NCBI GenBank assembly: GCA_016795505.1 | Contig: JAEUHH010000074.1 | Span: 18,169 to 82,168, forward strand | Origin: Verrucomicrobiales bacterium | Lineage (GTDB): Bacteria; Verrucomicrobiota; Verrucomicrobiia; Verrucomicrobiales; DEV007 | Reading direction: 5' to 3' | Length of the DNA: 64,000 nt | In this document: positions 1 through 10,126 of the stretch, in pieces | Layout: every line of letters begins with the position of its first letter | Numbering within the stretch: the stretch's first letter is position 1 | Translations under genes and position numbers: made by a program | Notes under the pieces: generated by a model | The model's database searches: none | The model's input: only the letters and a program-made list of their open reading frames with translations | Told to the model about the DNA's origin: nothing

Positions 1-196
1 CTTCCTGCTTTTTGAGGACCTGAAACTCCTTGGCGCGCTCGACCTCCTCGGGCTCGCGGCCCTCCTTGGCCTTTGACATCGACATGATATTCATCACGAC
101 GATGATCAGGGTGAGGCAGCCGATGATGCAGACCACCACCGAGAGGAACGGGAACAGATTGATCTGCATCCCGGCGTCTTTGCGCTTCGAAGCCAT
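1..196 (-). CDS. ExbD/TolR-family biopolymer transport protein (N-terminal part)
   Basis: The gene runs off the left edge, so only about 65 residues are visible. It opens MASKRKDAGMQINLFPFLSV and continues into one hydrophobic segment (roughly residues 14-38) followed by a charged stretch. A short basic N-terminus, an FPFLSV motif and a single membrane anchor are the hallmark of ExbD/TolR proteins, which couple the proton motive force to envelope work together with an ExbB/TolQ channel. The ExbB-like gene lies 51 bp upstream on the same strand, supporting an operon. The periplasmic domain lies outside the window. Confidence 0.85.
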   Translation of the reverse strand, partial: MASKRKDAGMQINLFPFLSVVVCIIGCLTLIIVVMNIMSMSKAKEGREPEEVERAKEFQVLKKQE

Positions 197-247
197 GTTC
201 GGATAGGGGTCGCTCTGGTAGGAAGGAAGCCGAAGCCGCGCTGCGAA

Positions 248-1645
248 TCAACCGCGTCGCGAGAACCAGCCCTTTTTCTGCACGGTCACCGTCTTGCCGT
301 CGAGATCCTTGAGCACTGAGTTCAGATGCTTCACGCCCTCGGTGATCTTCTCCAAGGCGCGGACGATCTCCGTATCGACGCGCTTTTCGAACAGGTCGGT
401 GCGCCGCTCGATGCCCTCGACCTGCTTGTCGATGACGGCGGAAATTTTCTCGTAGTTCTTGGTCTGGCCCTCGAGGTTTTTGGCCATTTTCTGCTGGGTT
501 TCCTCGAACTTGCCGATGAATTCCTTCTGGTTGGCCGCGATGGCATCGCCGATGGCCTTCAGCAGGGCGCCCTCGCTGCCCAGTTGGGAGGCGGCACCGC
601 CGTCGTTGAGGCGTTTCAGCAAATTGTCGATGCAATACTCGTCCACGCTGGTGACGAGGTCCTCCTCGGCTCCCTGGAGATTGCTGGCGGGAAAGCTGAG
701 CAGGATGGAGAAAACCAGCGCGAGCAGCGTGGTGTCGAAGGCGACGCCCATCGAGCCCAACACCGGCGTCAGGGCGCCGACGATCTGGCTGACGTCGCCG
801 CTGTCACCGGTCTGGAGCACCTGGCCGAAGCCACCGATGGCCTGACCGATACCGAGCACGGTGCCGATGAAGCCCATGATCGGGATGGCCCAGAGAAACA
901 CCTTCACGATCGAGTAGGTGCCGGCCACTTTGTTCGCATCGACCTCGGACTGCGAGGAGATCATCTGGGCGACCTCGGGATTGTTCTGCCGGACGTAGAA
1001 AAACTCCAGCGCCTTGCGGATACGATTGACGATGAGGGTATTCCTCAAGGGCTTGGGGAAATTGACCACATGGGTGTGAAACTCGACGAGATTCTGGGCA
1101 TTGATCTCGTCGGAAATGTCGGTCGGCAGGGCCTCCAGGATCATGGCGCGGCGCTGCTTGCGGATGTTGAGGTATTTGAAGATCAGGATGGCCATGCACC
1201 AGTAGGTGAGCAGCGTGGTGATGTACTGCGGCCACGACCGCTCGCAGAACATTTCCCGCAGGTAGATCCCGATCGTCATGGGTTCCTCCATCGATTTGCG
1301 GTCGGGGAGCATGAACATGATCAGATACCAAAAGAACGTGATCCCCACGCCGAGCAGTCCGGCATGGAGCATGTTGATTTCCGACGGATGCGGGCCGGCC
1401 TTGCTGATGTCGATGTTCAGCGCGGGAGCCTGCTCATAGTATTCCTGCTCCGGTTGATCCGCCTGCTCGGCGGCGCTGGACGACGAGGCTGCATCCGGCG
1501 GGGGCGGTCCCTGCGGCGCAGTGGTCTGCCCGAGGTCGGCCGGGATCTGGATCTTGGTGGAGCAACCGGGGCACTTCACCGTTTTGCCGGCCAGGTCCGC
1601 TTCGGCCTGGAGGTGGATGTTGCAGGACGGACAAACGAATTTCAT
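248..1645 (-). CDS. MotA/TolQ/ExbB proton channel family protein with N-terminal zinc ribbon
   Basis: A 465-residue inner-membrane protein predicted to form the proton channel partner of the ExbD protein encoded just downstream. Residues 1-35 hold two CPxC-type knuckles (CPSC at 5-8, CPGC about 20 residues later), a cytoplasmic zinc-ribbon-like cap. A Pro/Ala-rich linker follows. Hydrophobic segments lie near 91-112, 138-159, 247-275 and 293-318; the last two contain the Gly-rich GFIGTVLGIGQA and GSMGVAFDTTLLAL stretches typical of ExbB/TolQ. The C-terminal 100 residues are charged and probably coiled coil, which makes the protein about twice the length of classical ExbB. Such zinc-ribbon fusions are familiar in PVC bacteria. 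The ligand is unknown. Confidence 0.9.
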   Translation of the reverse strand: MKFVCPSCNIHLQAEADLAGKTVKCPGCSTKIQIPADLGQTTAPQGPPPPDAASSSSAAEQADQPEQEYYEQAPALNIDISKAGPHPSEINMLHAGLLGVGITFFWYLIMFMLPDRKSMEEPMTIGIYLREMFCERSWPQYITTLLTYWCMAILIFKYLNIRKQRRAMILEALPTDISDEINAQNLVEFHTHVVNFPKPLRNTLIVNRIRKALEFFYVRQNNPEVAQMISSQSEVDANKVAGTYSIVKVFLWAIPIMGFIGTVLGIGQAIGGFGQVLQTGDSGDVSQIVGALTPVLGSMGVAFDTTLLALVFSILLSFPASNLQGAEEDLVTSVDEYCIDNLLKRLNDGGAASQLGSEGALLKAIGDAIAANQKEFIGKFEETQQKMAKNLEGQTKNYEKISAVIDKQVEGIERRTDLFEKRVDTEIVRALEKITEGVKHLNSVLKDLDGKTVTVQKKGWFSRRG

Positions 1646-1761
1646 GTCTGATGGGAGGGATCTCGATAACAGGGAAAAAAGGAGGGCCAGCCCGGAAGGC
1701 CAGCCCCCGATCCCCCCGCCGCCGCGGAAAGCCGCGTCGAAAAGGGGGGGAGGGTGAGTTT

Positions 1762-3408
1762 ATGCCCCATTTGAGCGACTTTTTCGACAAAAAAATCGTG
1801 ACTGGCGGGGAGTTCCCCCAGGTGGCACCCTATCCGATCGTGCCCGCCCGCCCTGCCAGCCTCCCCATCCATCGCCTCGCCGCGAGTCTCGCCGCCGTCG
1901 CGATGCTGGCTTCCAGCTGTGCCAGCCGTGTATCGGTGAGGAAATTGCCGACCCCGGGAGTCGATGCGGCCGAGGAAATTGCCACCGCCCGGACCCTCCA
2001 TGCCCGCCTGGAGAGCGGCTCTGCCTCGGCCGCCGATCGCGCGGCCTACAACGAATCGCTGCGACGCCTGCTGCACCAGGCGCGTCTCGACGACGGCAAC
2101 CTGACCGTCGGTGGCCAGCCCCTGCCCGTGGAGGACCGGCTCGACGGTCTCGGGCGCATCGAGGCCGCCGAGCGCCTCCGTCCGGCCGACTCGCTGCTCA
2201 TCCGCGGCTTCCGCCAGCGCGTGGTGGTCGATGGCGTGGGCGCCCCGGTGGTGGTGCAATTCCCCCCGGAGGGCTACTCGTCCCATCAGGGTCGTTACCA
2301 GCCCGCCACGGCCATCCTGGATTTCGACAAAGCCGATGGCGAACCGCGGCTAATCCTCCACGACACACTGACGCACGCCGAGACGACGCTCTCCGGCTCC
2401 GCTCCCCTGCCCCTCCGCGCCGATTTCACCGCGCCGCTGGCATCGCGGTTCGCGGCCGAGGACCTCCAGCGCATCAACCTGCCCGCGATGCTGTTGTTCG
2501 ACCGTTTCGACAGCGATCTCGGCCTGAGCCAACTCGACGCCACCCATCCGGGCAAAATACCCGTCGTGTTCGTCCACGGGCTGAAATCCAGCGCCATCAC
2601 CTGGCGCGATGTGCTCAATGAACTCCGCGCCGACCCCGTGGTCCGCGAGCGCTTCGAATTCTGGACCTTCGGCTACGGCACCGGCGCGCCCATCCCCTAC
2701 ACCGCGATGAAACTGCGCGAGGGACTGAAGGGCATGGCCACCTACCGGTCCCACCTAGGCGCGCAGACCAATGACGTCGTCCTGGTGGGGCACAGCATGG
2801 GTGGCCTCCTGTCCCGGCTGATGACGGAGCAAAGCGGTGACGAAGTCTGGTACCAGCTTTTCCAAAAGCCCGTCGACGAGCTGCCCCTGCCCGAGCGGGA
2901 CCGCGAGACGCTGCGCCGGATGGCTTACTTCGAACCGCTGCCCTTCGTCCGGCGCGTCGTTTTCATCGCCACCCCGCACGGAGGCAGCCGGATCGCGGAT
3001 GATGCCATCGGCCAGATCTTTTCGGGCCTCATTCAGTTGCCCACCCAGCTCCTGGCCCTGTCCAACGACGTGATCCGCGCCCCCTTCGCCCTGCTCACGC
3101 CGCAGGGCGAGCAGATCGTGACCCGCATGCCCACGAGCATTCACCAACTCGGCTCCCAGTCGGAACTGCTCCGGCGCCTGAAGCAGCGCCCGCTGAATGC
3201 CGCAGTGACCTACCACTCCATCATCGGCGACCGCGGGCTCGGCGAGATCCTCGGCGAATCGAGTGACGGAGTGGTGCCCTACACCAGCGCCCACCTGTCC
3301 GGCACCGCATCCGAAGAGATCGTCCCGGCCGGTCACAATGCCCACCAGCATCCGGAGGCGATCGCCGAACTCCAGCGGATCCTGCGCGAGCATGCCGCCC
3401 GGCAGTAA
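1762..3408 (+). CDS. Secreted alpha/beta hydrolase, lipase-like
   Basis: An esterase/lipase-like protein of the PGAP1/triacylglycerol-lipase type. The nucleophile elbow is GHSMGG, preceded by an oxyanion-hole region VVFVHGLKSSAITW; a C-terminal VPAGHNAH segment is a good catalytic-histidine candidate. The N-terminus contains a hydrophobic stretch ending LASSC, which resembles a lipobox although -3 is Ala, so outer-membrane lipoprotein status is possible. The start is uncertain: the frame is open from 1651, but codons before 1762 are low-complexity Arg/Gly. ATG at 1762 or GTG at 1840 (giving VPARPASLPIHRL and then the hydrophobic core) are better choices. It is convergent with the sigma factor gene at 3421. 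The substrate cannot be told from sequence. Confidence 0.82.
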   Translation: MPHLSDFFDKKIVTGGEFPQVAPYPIVPARPASLPIHRLAASLAAVAMLASSCASRVSVRKLPTPGVDAAEEIATARTLHARLESGSASAADRAAYNESLRRLLHQARLDDGNLTVGGQPLPVEDRLDGLGRIEAAERLRPADSLLIRGFRQRVVVDGVGAPVVVQFPPEGYSSHQGRYQPATAILDFDKADGEPRLILHDTLTHAETTLSGSAPLPLRADFTAPLASRFAAEDLQRINLPAMLLFDRFDSDLGLSQLDATHPGKIPVVFVHGLKSSAITWRDVLNELRADPVVRERFEFWTFGYGTGAPIPYTAMKLREGLKGMATYRSHLGAQTNDVVLVGHSMGGLLSRLMTEQSGDEVWYQLFQKPVDELPLPERDRETLRRMAYFEPLPFVRRVVFIATPHGGSRIADDAIGQIFSGLIQLPTQLLALSNDVIRAPFALLTPQGEQIVTRMPTSIHQLGSQSELLRRLKQRPLNAAVTYHSIIGDRGLGEILGESSDGVVPYTSAHLSGTASEEIVPAGHNAHQHPEAIAELQRILREHAARQ

Positions 3409-3420
3409 CGGCTCGGCGGA

Positions 3421-3978
3421 TCAATTCTCGCCGACGCAGCGTCCCTCCATCCGGCTCATCACCTGCCAGAGCCGGTCCCGCATCGCCTCGTCGGACAGGC
3501 GGAACATCCCCGCCAGATCGGAGATGCCCAGACCGGCGACAAAGCGGAGCAGCAGGATCTGCCGGTCCTCCCGGTTCAGGCCGGATAGCGAATGCCAGAA
3601 CCGCACCGCACGCGAGATATCCTCCGGCGCGACGCTCCCCGGCACCTCCGACCCGACCACTCGGCAGAGGACCGTCTCCAGAAAACGCAACGGCTCGCGG
3701 GTCAGATCCTCCTCCATGAGGTAAACATCGACGAAAACCTGCTCGCACAGTGCCTCGGCCGCCGCACCCGCTCCTTTGGCCTGCCGGCAGACGGCATGCA
3801 CGAGCGGCTCGTAGCGACGCAACAGGATTTCAAATCGCTCCAGCCGGGAACCCGACAGGATGCCCACCGTGATCGCATCCTGGTCGGAACCATCGGCCGA
3901 AGCCGCAGCGATCCCGGAGTAGGTACGAAGCAAATGATGATTGAGGGTGTTTCTGACCATGCCTGTTCTCTTTGCCAT
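3421..3978 (-). CDS. ECF-type RNA polymerase sigma factor
   Basis: 185 residues, the usual size for an ECF sigma factor. Residues about 47-85 (LRRYEPLVHAVCRQAKG then ALCEQVFVDVYL) resemble region 2. Residues about 130-177 (LSGLNREDRQILLLRF then ISDLAGMFRLSDEAMRDRLW) match the region 4 helix-turn-helix. The region 2 match is weak compared with canonical ECF proteins, so the protein may be a divergent family member. No anti-sigma gene is adjacent. ATG at 3978 is used; ATG at 3960 is an alternative. The 132 bp upstream, between this gene's start and the sigma-54 activator's stop at 4111, contain an AT-rich patch near 4005-4030 that may hold its promoter. Confidence 0.75.
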   Translation of the reverse strand: MAKRTGMVRNTLNHHLLRTYSGIAAASADGSDQDAITVGILSGSRLERFEILLRRYEPLVHAVCRQAKGAGAAAEALCEQVFVDVYLMEEDLTREPLRFLETVLCRVVGSEVPGSVAPEDISRAVRFWHSLSGLNREDRQILLLRFVAGLGISDLAGMFRLSDEAMRDRLWQVMSRMEGRCVGEN

Positions 3979-4110
3979 CGCCGTGCCAACCGGCCCAACA
4001 AAGTCTTAACACCCTATTATACAACTCGTTACAGAAATCAATCGCCTGCACCAGAATCCCAAAAGCCGGAAAAAAGGAAAGGATCTTTCACCCAAAATTG
4101 AAAGAAACTG

Positions 4111-5576
<1,466 letters not shown>

Positions 5577-5580
<4 letters not shown>

Positions 5581-6698
5581 GCCGGCGTCGGTTTGGCCCC
5601 GGTGGCGAGGGGCAGTTTGATCTCGAAACAGGCTCCCGCCGTGCCCGGCCGGTTGCGGGCGGCGATGCGACCGCCCCACTGTTCGACGGTAAGCCGACAG
5701 AAATAGAGGCCCAGACCGGATTGCCCCACCTCACCGCTGCCCTGCGTGAAAGGACGGAAAAGCCGGGGCAGCAATGCGTCATCGATGCCCGCTCCCTCGT
5801 CCTCGACCCGGCAAACCGCCTCGCCATCCTGCCGATCAAAACTCAGCGACACGTTGCCGCCATCGGGGCTGTGGCGGATGGCATTGACCAGGAGATTCTC
5901 CAGCACCCGGCTGAGATGCAACGGCTCGGCGGCCACGGGCAGGGCGGGACCGAAGAAGGGACACAGGGTCACGCCCCTCGCAGCCGCCTGTGGCGCGAGC
6001 GCCGCGATGGTCTGCGCCCCCACACTGACCAGGTCCACCGGCTCGCCGGAAGGCATCCCGATGAGATCCGCAGCGAAGACTTCCGCGATCGACCGGATCA
6101 GACTCCGCTGACGCTCGGCCTGGCTAACGGCCCGGCTCACCGCCGGGAGAAGGTCGGGCCGCTCGCCCAGATGCCGGCCGAGGTGCTGCAGGTTCATCAG
6201 CACGGTGGCAAGCGGATTCCCCAGATCGTGCATGATGCACTCGAGCAGGATCTGCTTTTTCTCCAATTCCTTCTGCAACCGCCGCCGGTCCAGTCGCTGA
6301 TCATGGACACTCTGCAGGATGGCCTGCTCGCGCAGCAACCGGTCGTCAACGGCCTGGACCGCGAGCCAGTCCCCCGCCCCGGACGGACGATGGCCGGCGA
6401 TGGCTTCGAAAAAACGGGACTCGCCTCCGGCATGGGTTTCCTCCCACATGCCGGAACGCAGAGTGCCCGGCCCGGTTCCGGCCCAACACTCCTGCGAGGC
6501 GCGATCCACGAAATCCTCCAGAAAAGCCGAACGCCCCACCGCCTCACCGGCCGAGCCGAACCACGTCACCCACCACCCCGGCCCGGGCTCACCCGATGCC
6601 AGGCGCCAACCGCCATCAGCCGGCTCGCGGACCAGCACGACCACCTCCAGACGCTCCAGCACGTCTCCGGCAACGGCGCTGTCGAATTCGTGGCTCAT
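5577..6698 (-). CDS. Sensor histidine kinase
   Basis: 373 residues with no membrane segment, so the sensor is cytoplasmic. Residues 1-118 may be a PAS-like sensory domain (weak). A predicted coiled coil (119-153) leads to the H-box CIMHDLGNPLA with the phospho-acceptor His157. The ATPase domain shows an N-box (LLVNAIRHSPDGG), G1 (VEDEGAGID) and G2 (SGLGLYFCR). It should phosphorylate the sigma-54 activator encoded immediately downstream (ATGA overlap at 5577-5580). The Ras-like GTPase gene ends 12 bp upstream of its start, which suggests that the GTPase or its membrane partner feeds into this kinase. That link is inferred from gene order only. Confidence 0.93.
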
Positions 6699-6710
6699 TT
6701 CCCTGGTCAG

Positions 6711-7223
6711 TCAGACTTTCTCGGCATCACCGGCCATCCGCGCCGCCAGATCGTCGAACGCCTCCGCCACGTGCTCGCCGGTGCGGGCGCTGGTGAGGTG
6801 GACGGACAATCCGCGGTCACGCCACGCCGACAGAGTGGACTCATCAATCTCCCAATCGGCGGAGAGGTCGCGCTTGTTGATCAGCAGCACGGCCGGAAGG
6901 CCTGGGTAAAGCGGCTCGATCTCCGCCATCTCCTCGGCCACCGCGTCGAGCGTCTCGCGCCGCGTCCCATCCGCCACGAAGACGAAGCCGGATGCCCCGC
7001 TCAGGTAAGACTTGCGCACCGCCTCGAACTCATCGCGACCGGCCAGATCCCAGATCATGAGGAGGGCCTCCCGGCCGTCGGGCAGGCGGGTGGCCCGTTG
7101 GTCGATCTTTACCCCCACAGTCGTCAGATAAGCCTCGGAAAAGACACCGCTGACAAAGCGGCGCACCAGGCTGGTCTTCCCCACCGCATAAGCCCCAATC
7201 AGGCAGATCTTCCGCTTGATCAT
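6711..7223 (-). CDS. Ras-like small GTPase (Rab/Rup-type, prokaryotic)
   Basis: 170 residues, the size of a bare Ras-fold G domain. All five G motifs are present: G1 GAYAVGKT (10-17), a switch I segment AYLTTVGVKI resembling the Rab TIGVDF motif, G3 DLAG (59-62), G4 NKRD (116-119) and G5 TSA (144-146). The residue after the G3 glycine is Arg63, where Ras has the catalytic Gln, so intrinsic hydrolysis may be slow or may need a partner. There is no C-terminal cysteine for lipidation. The start ATG overlaps the stop of the OmpA-like protein gene (ATGA at 7220-7223). Unlike MglA it has no adjacent MglB, but the upstream protein has a domain that could play that part. Confidence 0.93.
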   Translation of the reverse strand: MIKRKICLIGAYAVGKTSLVRRFVSGVFSEAYLTTVGVKIDQRATRLPDGREALLMIWDLAGRDEFEAVRKSYLSGASGFVFVADGTRRETLDAVAEEMAEIEPLYPGLPAVLLINKRDLSADWEIDESTLSAWRDRGLSVHLTSARTGEHVAEAFDDLAARMAGDAEKV

Positions 7224-9163
7224 GGCTTTCCGCCCTCCTTCGCTCCGGGAATGAGCCGAATACCCACTCCCTGGCCGGCCTGACTCATGTCCTCGCTCAG
7301 TTTTGCCTCGATGCGGCCGGCCTCGATCCCGGCTTCGATCAGGCGCTCGCGCAGTTGCTCCGCCCGCCGGCGCTCGATGGGCCGGTTGCCCTCCCGCAGG
7401 TCGCCGATCAGCGGATGGGACTCCACTTCGTACCGGTAGCGACGCCCCACGGCGGCGGCGGCGGCATCCAGTTCGCGGATTCCTTCGACGAGGCTTCGCA
7501 CCACCTCCTCGTCCGAACGGTTGGCGGTGCCATCGGCATACAGAAGCCGGAGAGCGCCGATCTGGCTCTCCAATTCGGACACTCGTGCCAACGTCGCATT
7601 CGTCAGCCCGCTGAGATCGACCGGAGCCAGCGGCTCGATGGGCTTCACCCGCGCTTTTACCGAGGAAAACTGCGGCTCGGCGACCGCGCCGGCAAAGCGG
7701 ATCGCCCCGGTGTCGGTCACATCCACCGTCAGGCCCGACACATCACCAAATTGACTGCGCACCAGCGCCTCCAGCAGCCGCCGCCGCTCCGTCTCGCGCG
7801 CGGCTGTCTGGGCATCGGTCGAGGACCGCAGGGCGGCCAGGGCTTCCTCCACCCGCCGACCGAGGCCCTCCAATCCATCACGCGTGGCAGTGGCCTCCAT
7901 CTCCCGGCGCAGACTTTCCACGGACTCCGCCAACTGGCGGTGCCGGGCGTCGCCTTCGGCCGCACGCCGCTCCACAAAGGCCGGCTCCAGCGAGATCACC
8001 GGGTCGAAATCGAACTGGGTTTTTCCCAAATCAATCCCCAGGCGCCCGGCCAGTTCGGCCGGCTCCAACGACAAGGGATCCCGCACCCCACGGACGATCC
8101 GTTGATGTCCCCATCGAGACTTTTCCACCGCCGTCACCGCGATACCGGGCTCATTCCGCATCGCCGACTCGAACCGGTCCCAGCGGGACTGCTCACGCGC
8201 ACTAAGAACCCACCAGGTCGACAGTCCGGCGGTCAGGAGGCCCAGAAACACCCAGGCCCGCCACAATCCGCCGCCACCGGCTCCTTCCGCCCGGTTTTCC
8301 ATCAAAGCTCGCCTCAGGGTGGGCCGAGCAGGCTCCAGCAGCGTGACGTCGCCGAGAAAGCCATTCAAACGGGCCTGCAATTCGGCATGCAGGTCCTCGA
8401 GAATCGCTTTCAGGTCGTCCCGCACGCCCGGAGGCGGCACCCCGTGGGCCACGGCCGCGAGGATCATCGAGGGACCGACCTCCATCAGCACCTCCCGCTC
8501 ACCAAAGGTGAAGCTGTCCAGTTCGTTGGCCTCGTCCCCGCGCTCCTGCCCCGGCACGAACGAGTCGCGCACGAAGGAGCGGATCGCCGTGAGCATGCCG
8601 GACATGAGATCAGCTTCCCCGTCGGCTTCGTCCTCCGGATTCACCGCCGCGTGCAGCAGCAACAGGCCCGTGTCCCGCTGGATGAGAAAGGCCTCCTCGA
8701 TCCGGAACCGGCGCGTCTTCAGCAGCACATATTCGGAGTAAGACTTGCCCGCCAGCCGGGCTTGGGCCCGCCATTTGATCCGCTCCGCCGAGGTGGTGTT
8801 GCGGATCGTCTCATTGAGTTCCTCCACCATCCCGCGGAACAGGTCGACCACATAACTGCGGATCGCCGGCCCCATGATGGGAAAGAGCGCCTTGGCCAGA
8901 CGCGACTTGTCCTCCGTCACACTGCGCTGGATCGCTGACTCCGTACCCGGCTGGAGCGCAGCCACCCAGTCCTCGAAGGGCTCCGATCCCCCGCGCCGCC
9001 GAGCATGGAGCGCCTCCGCCAGATCGCGCGCCAGCCGCTCGACCGACTCGGCTTCGAGACGGTCCAGCCGCTCGCGCAGATCAGCCAGATCACGCTGCTC
9101 CTCGCCCACGATCAGCTCTTTGAGCTGACTCAGGCTGTCGGAGGGTCTCGGCTCCACGCTCAT
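7220..9163 (-). CDS. One-pass membrane protein with cytoplasmic sensor-like domain and C-terminal OmpA-like domain
   Basis: 647 residues. Residues 11-40 are a charged helix opening LSQLKELIVGEEQRDL, a motif shared with the small coiled-coil protein encoded upstream. Residues 155-270 form an alpha/beta cytoplasmic region (RDTGLLLLHAA, SGMLTAIRSFVRD, GEREVLMEVGPSMI) that reads like a roadblock/longin-type sensor. One membrane helix lies at about 301-321. The periplasmic part has a BON-like stretch, a coiled coil near 400-470 and an OmpA-like end (about 545-640) with an N-x(5)-RRAEQLRERLIEAGI pattern, although the usual GHTD is replaced by ESHP. It probably spans from the GTPase in the cytoplasm to the periplasm or cell wall. 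It is translationally coupled to the GTPase gene. No function is established. Confidence 0.8.
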   Translation of the reverse strand: MSVEPRPSDSLSQLKELIVGEEQRDLADLRERLDRLEAESVERLARDLAEALHARRRGGSEPFEDWVAALQPGTESAIQRSVTEDKSRLAKALFPIMGPAIRSYVVDLFRGMVEELNETIRNTTSAERIKWRAQARLAGKSYSEYVLLKTRRFRIEEAFLIQRDTGLLLLHAAVNPEDEADGEADLMSGMLTAIRSFVRDSFVPGQERGDEANELDSFTFGEREVLMEVGPSMILAAVAHGVPPPGVRDDLKAILEDLHAELQARLNGFLGDVTLLEPARPTLRRALMENRAEGAGGGGLWRAWVFLGLLTAGLSTWWVLSAREQSRWDRFESAMRNEPGIAVTAVEKSRWGHQRIVRGVRDPLSLEPAELAGRLGIDLGKTQFDFDPVISLEPAFVERRAAEGDARHRQLAESVESLRREMEATATRDGLEGLGRRVEEALAALRSSTDAQTAARETERRRLLEALVRSQFGDVSGLTVDVTDTGAIRFAGAVAEPQFSSVKARVKPIEPLAPVDLSGLTNATLARVSELESQIGALRLLYADGTANRSDEEVVRSLVEGIRELDAAAAAVGRRYRYEVESHPLIGDLREGNRPIERRRAEQLRERLIEAGIEAGRIEAKLSEDMSQAGQGVGIRLIPGAKEGGKP

Positions 9164-9258
9164 CGCTTGCTGGGTGAGTCCGGTCGGTCAGACAAGAGCG
9201 GCTGTTCGCCCGCTTTCACGCCGCCGCCGCATCGGTCGATGCCCGGGACCTGGGCCAC

Positions 9259-9588
9259 TCAGCCACGCAGGGTGGCGGCCAGCTTCTCCAGCGAGTCCGC
9301 GATCTGCGCCCGCGGCACGGACAACGATTCCACCTCATCGGCGCGCTTCTCCAGATGGGACCTCAGTTCAGCCAGATGATCCTCCACCTGACGCCGCAGC
9401 GTCTCGACCTCGGCGGAGAGACGGGCCTCGAGAGCGGCGAAGCGGGCCTCATAGCCCACCATTTGCTCGCCGAACAGCAACTCGCGGATCTTGTCCACAT
9501 TGTCGCCGTTGGCACGGGCGCTCGCCGACGCACGGCCGCCGCCATTCGATTGGTTTTCAGTCGTTTTGGATTCCTGTCGGGCACTCAT
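9259..9588 (-). CDS. Small coiled-coil protein of the GTPase operon
   Basis: 109 residues with a disordered Ser/Ala/Asn-rich N-terminus (1-30), then DKIRELLFGEQMVGYEARF and a heptad-like helix to the end. The IRELLFGE segment (34-41) matches the LKELIVGE segment at the N-terminus of the next protein in the operon, so the two may bind the same partner or each other. There is no signal peptide or membrane helix, so it should be cytoplasmic. It is the first gene of the minus-strand cluster, 95 bp upstream of the OmpA-like gene. The function is unknown; a scaffold or adaptor for the GTPase is an inference. Confidence 0.75.
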   Translation of the reverse strand: MSARQESKTTENQSNGGGRASASARANGDNVDKIRELLFGEQMVGYEARFAALEARLSAEVETLRRQVEDHLAELRSHLEKRADEVESLSVPRAQIADSLEKLAATLRG

Positions 9589-9930
9589 CGATTTGTGGTT
9601 TTGTGTTTCTCAAAAAAAACGGATGGCAACGCCGCGTTCCGGCTTCCTCCGGACGCCGGCGCCGCTCTCCACCCGGCACGGTCCTCCGGATGATAGCGCC
9701 CTTTGCCGCCAATGCGAGCCGATAAATCCTCCCGGCGACCAGCGCCCAATCCCCTCGGCAACCACCTCTCACTGAGGCGATTAGCTCGGTCAGCCGATTC
9801 GAAGCAGAGCCGCCCGAACAAAAAATCCCTCCGCCTTCCTGATTGACGCCACCGCATTCCGCCGGGAGGATAGCCCGCTCAGGCAACCGGACCCGGGCGG
9901 AGCCCCCTCCCAGCACCGGCAGCCCCACGG
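9589..9930. other. Gene-free stretch upstream of the GTPase operon and tRNA-Leu
   Basis: No convincing gene on either strand; short frames here have no recognisable composition or motif. It separates the divergent GTPase operon and the tRNA gene, so both promoters should lie here. I see no clear -24/-12 (GG/GC) sigma-54 element immediately before 9588. Confidence 0.5.
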
Positions 9931-10015
9931 GCCGACGTGGCGGAATGGTAGACGCAGCAGACTTAAAATCTGCTTTTGGGTTCCCAAAGTGCGGGTTCGA
10001 GTCCCGCCGTCGGCA
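9931..10015 (+). tRNA. tRNA-Leu (anticodon UAA)
   Basis: An 85-nt cloverleaf. The acceptor stem GCCGACG (9931-9937) pairs with CGTCGGC (10008-10014), followed by discriminator A. The anticodon stem GCAGA/TCTGC encloses the loop CTTAAAA, giving anticodon UAA. A long variable arm (GGGTTCCC region), diagnostic of class II tRNA-Leu, precedes the T arm GCGGG-TTCGAGT-CCCGC. The CCA end is not encoded. Confidence 0.97.
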
Positions 10016-10126
10016 TCTGCCCTCGCGGAGAGGGGCTTCACCCAGGTTCGTCTCCCCGATTCACGCCAATCGGACGCCCGGGATTCCGCTGGCAAACGGG
10101 CGCATTCCATGGCATTCACTGCGCCT

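Noticed and set aside
326..1651. Long plus-strand frame opposite the ExbB gene
   Set aside because: It is an antisense shadow in GC-rich DNA; its product is His/Leu/Gly/Asp-rich with no domain, while the minus strand encodes a clear ExbB.
7355..8938. 527-residue plus-strand frame opposite the OmpA-like gene
   Set aside because: Composition (Arg/His/Gln/Pro-rich) is that of antisense to a GC-rich gene; no start signal or domain.
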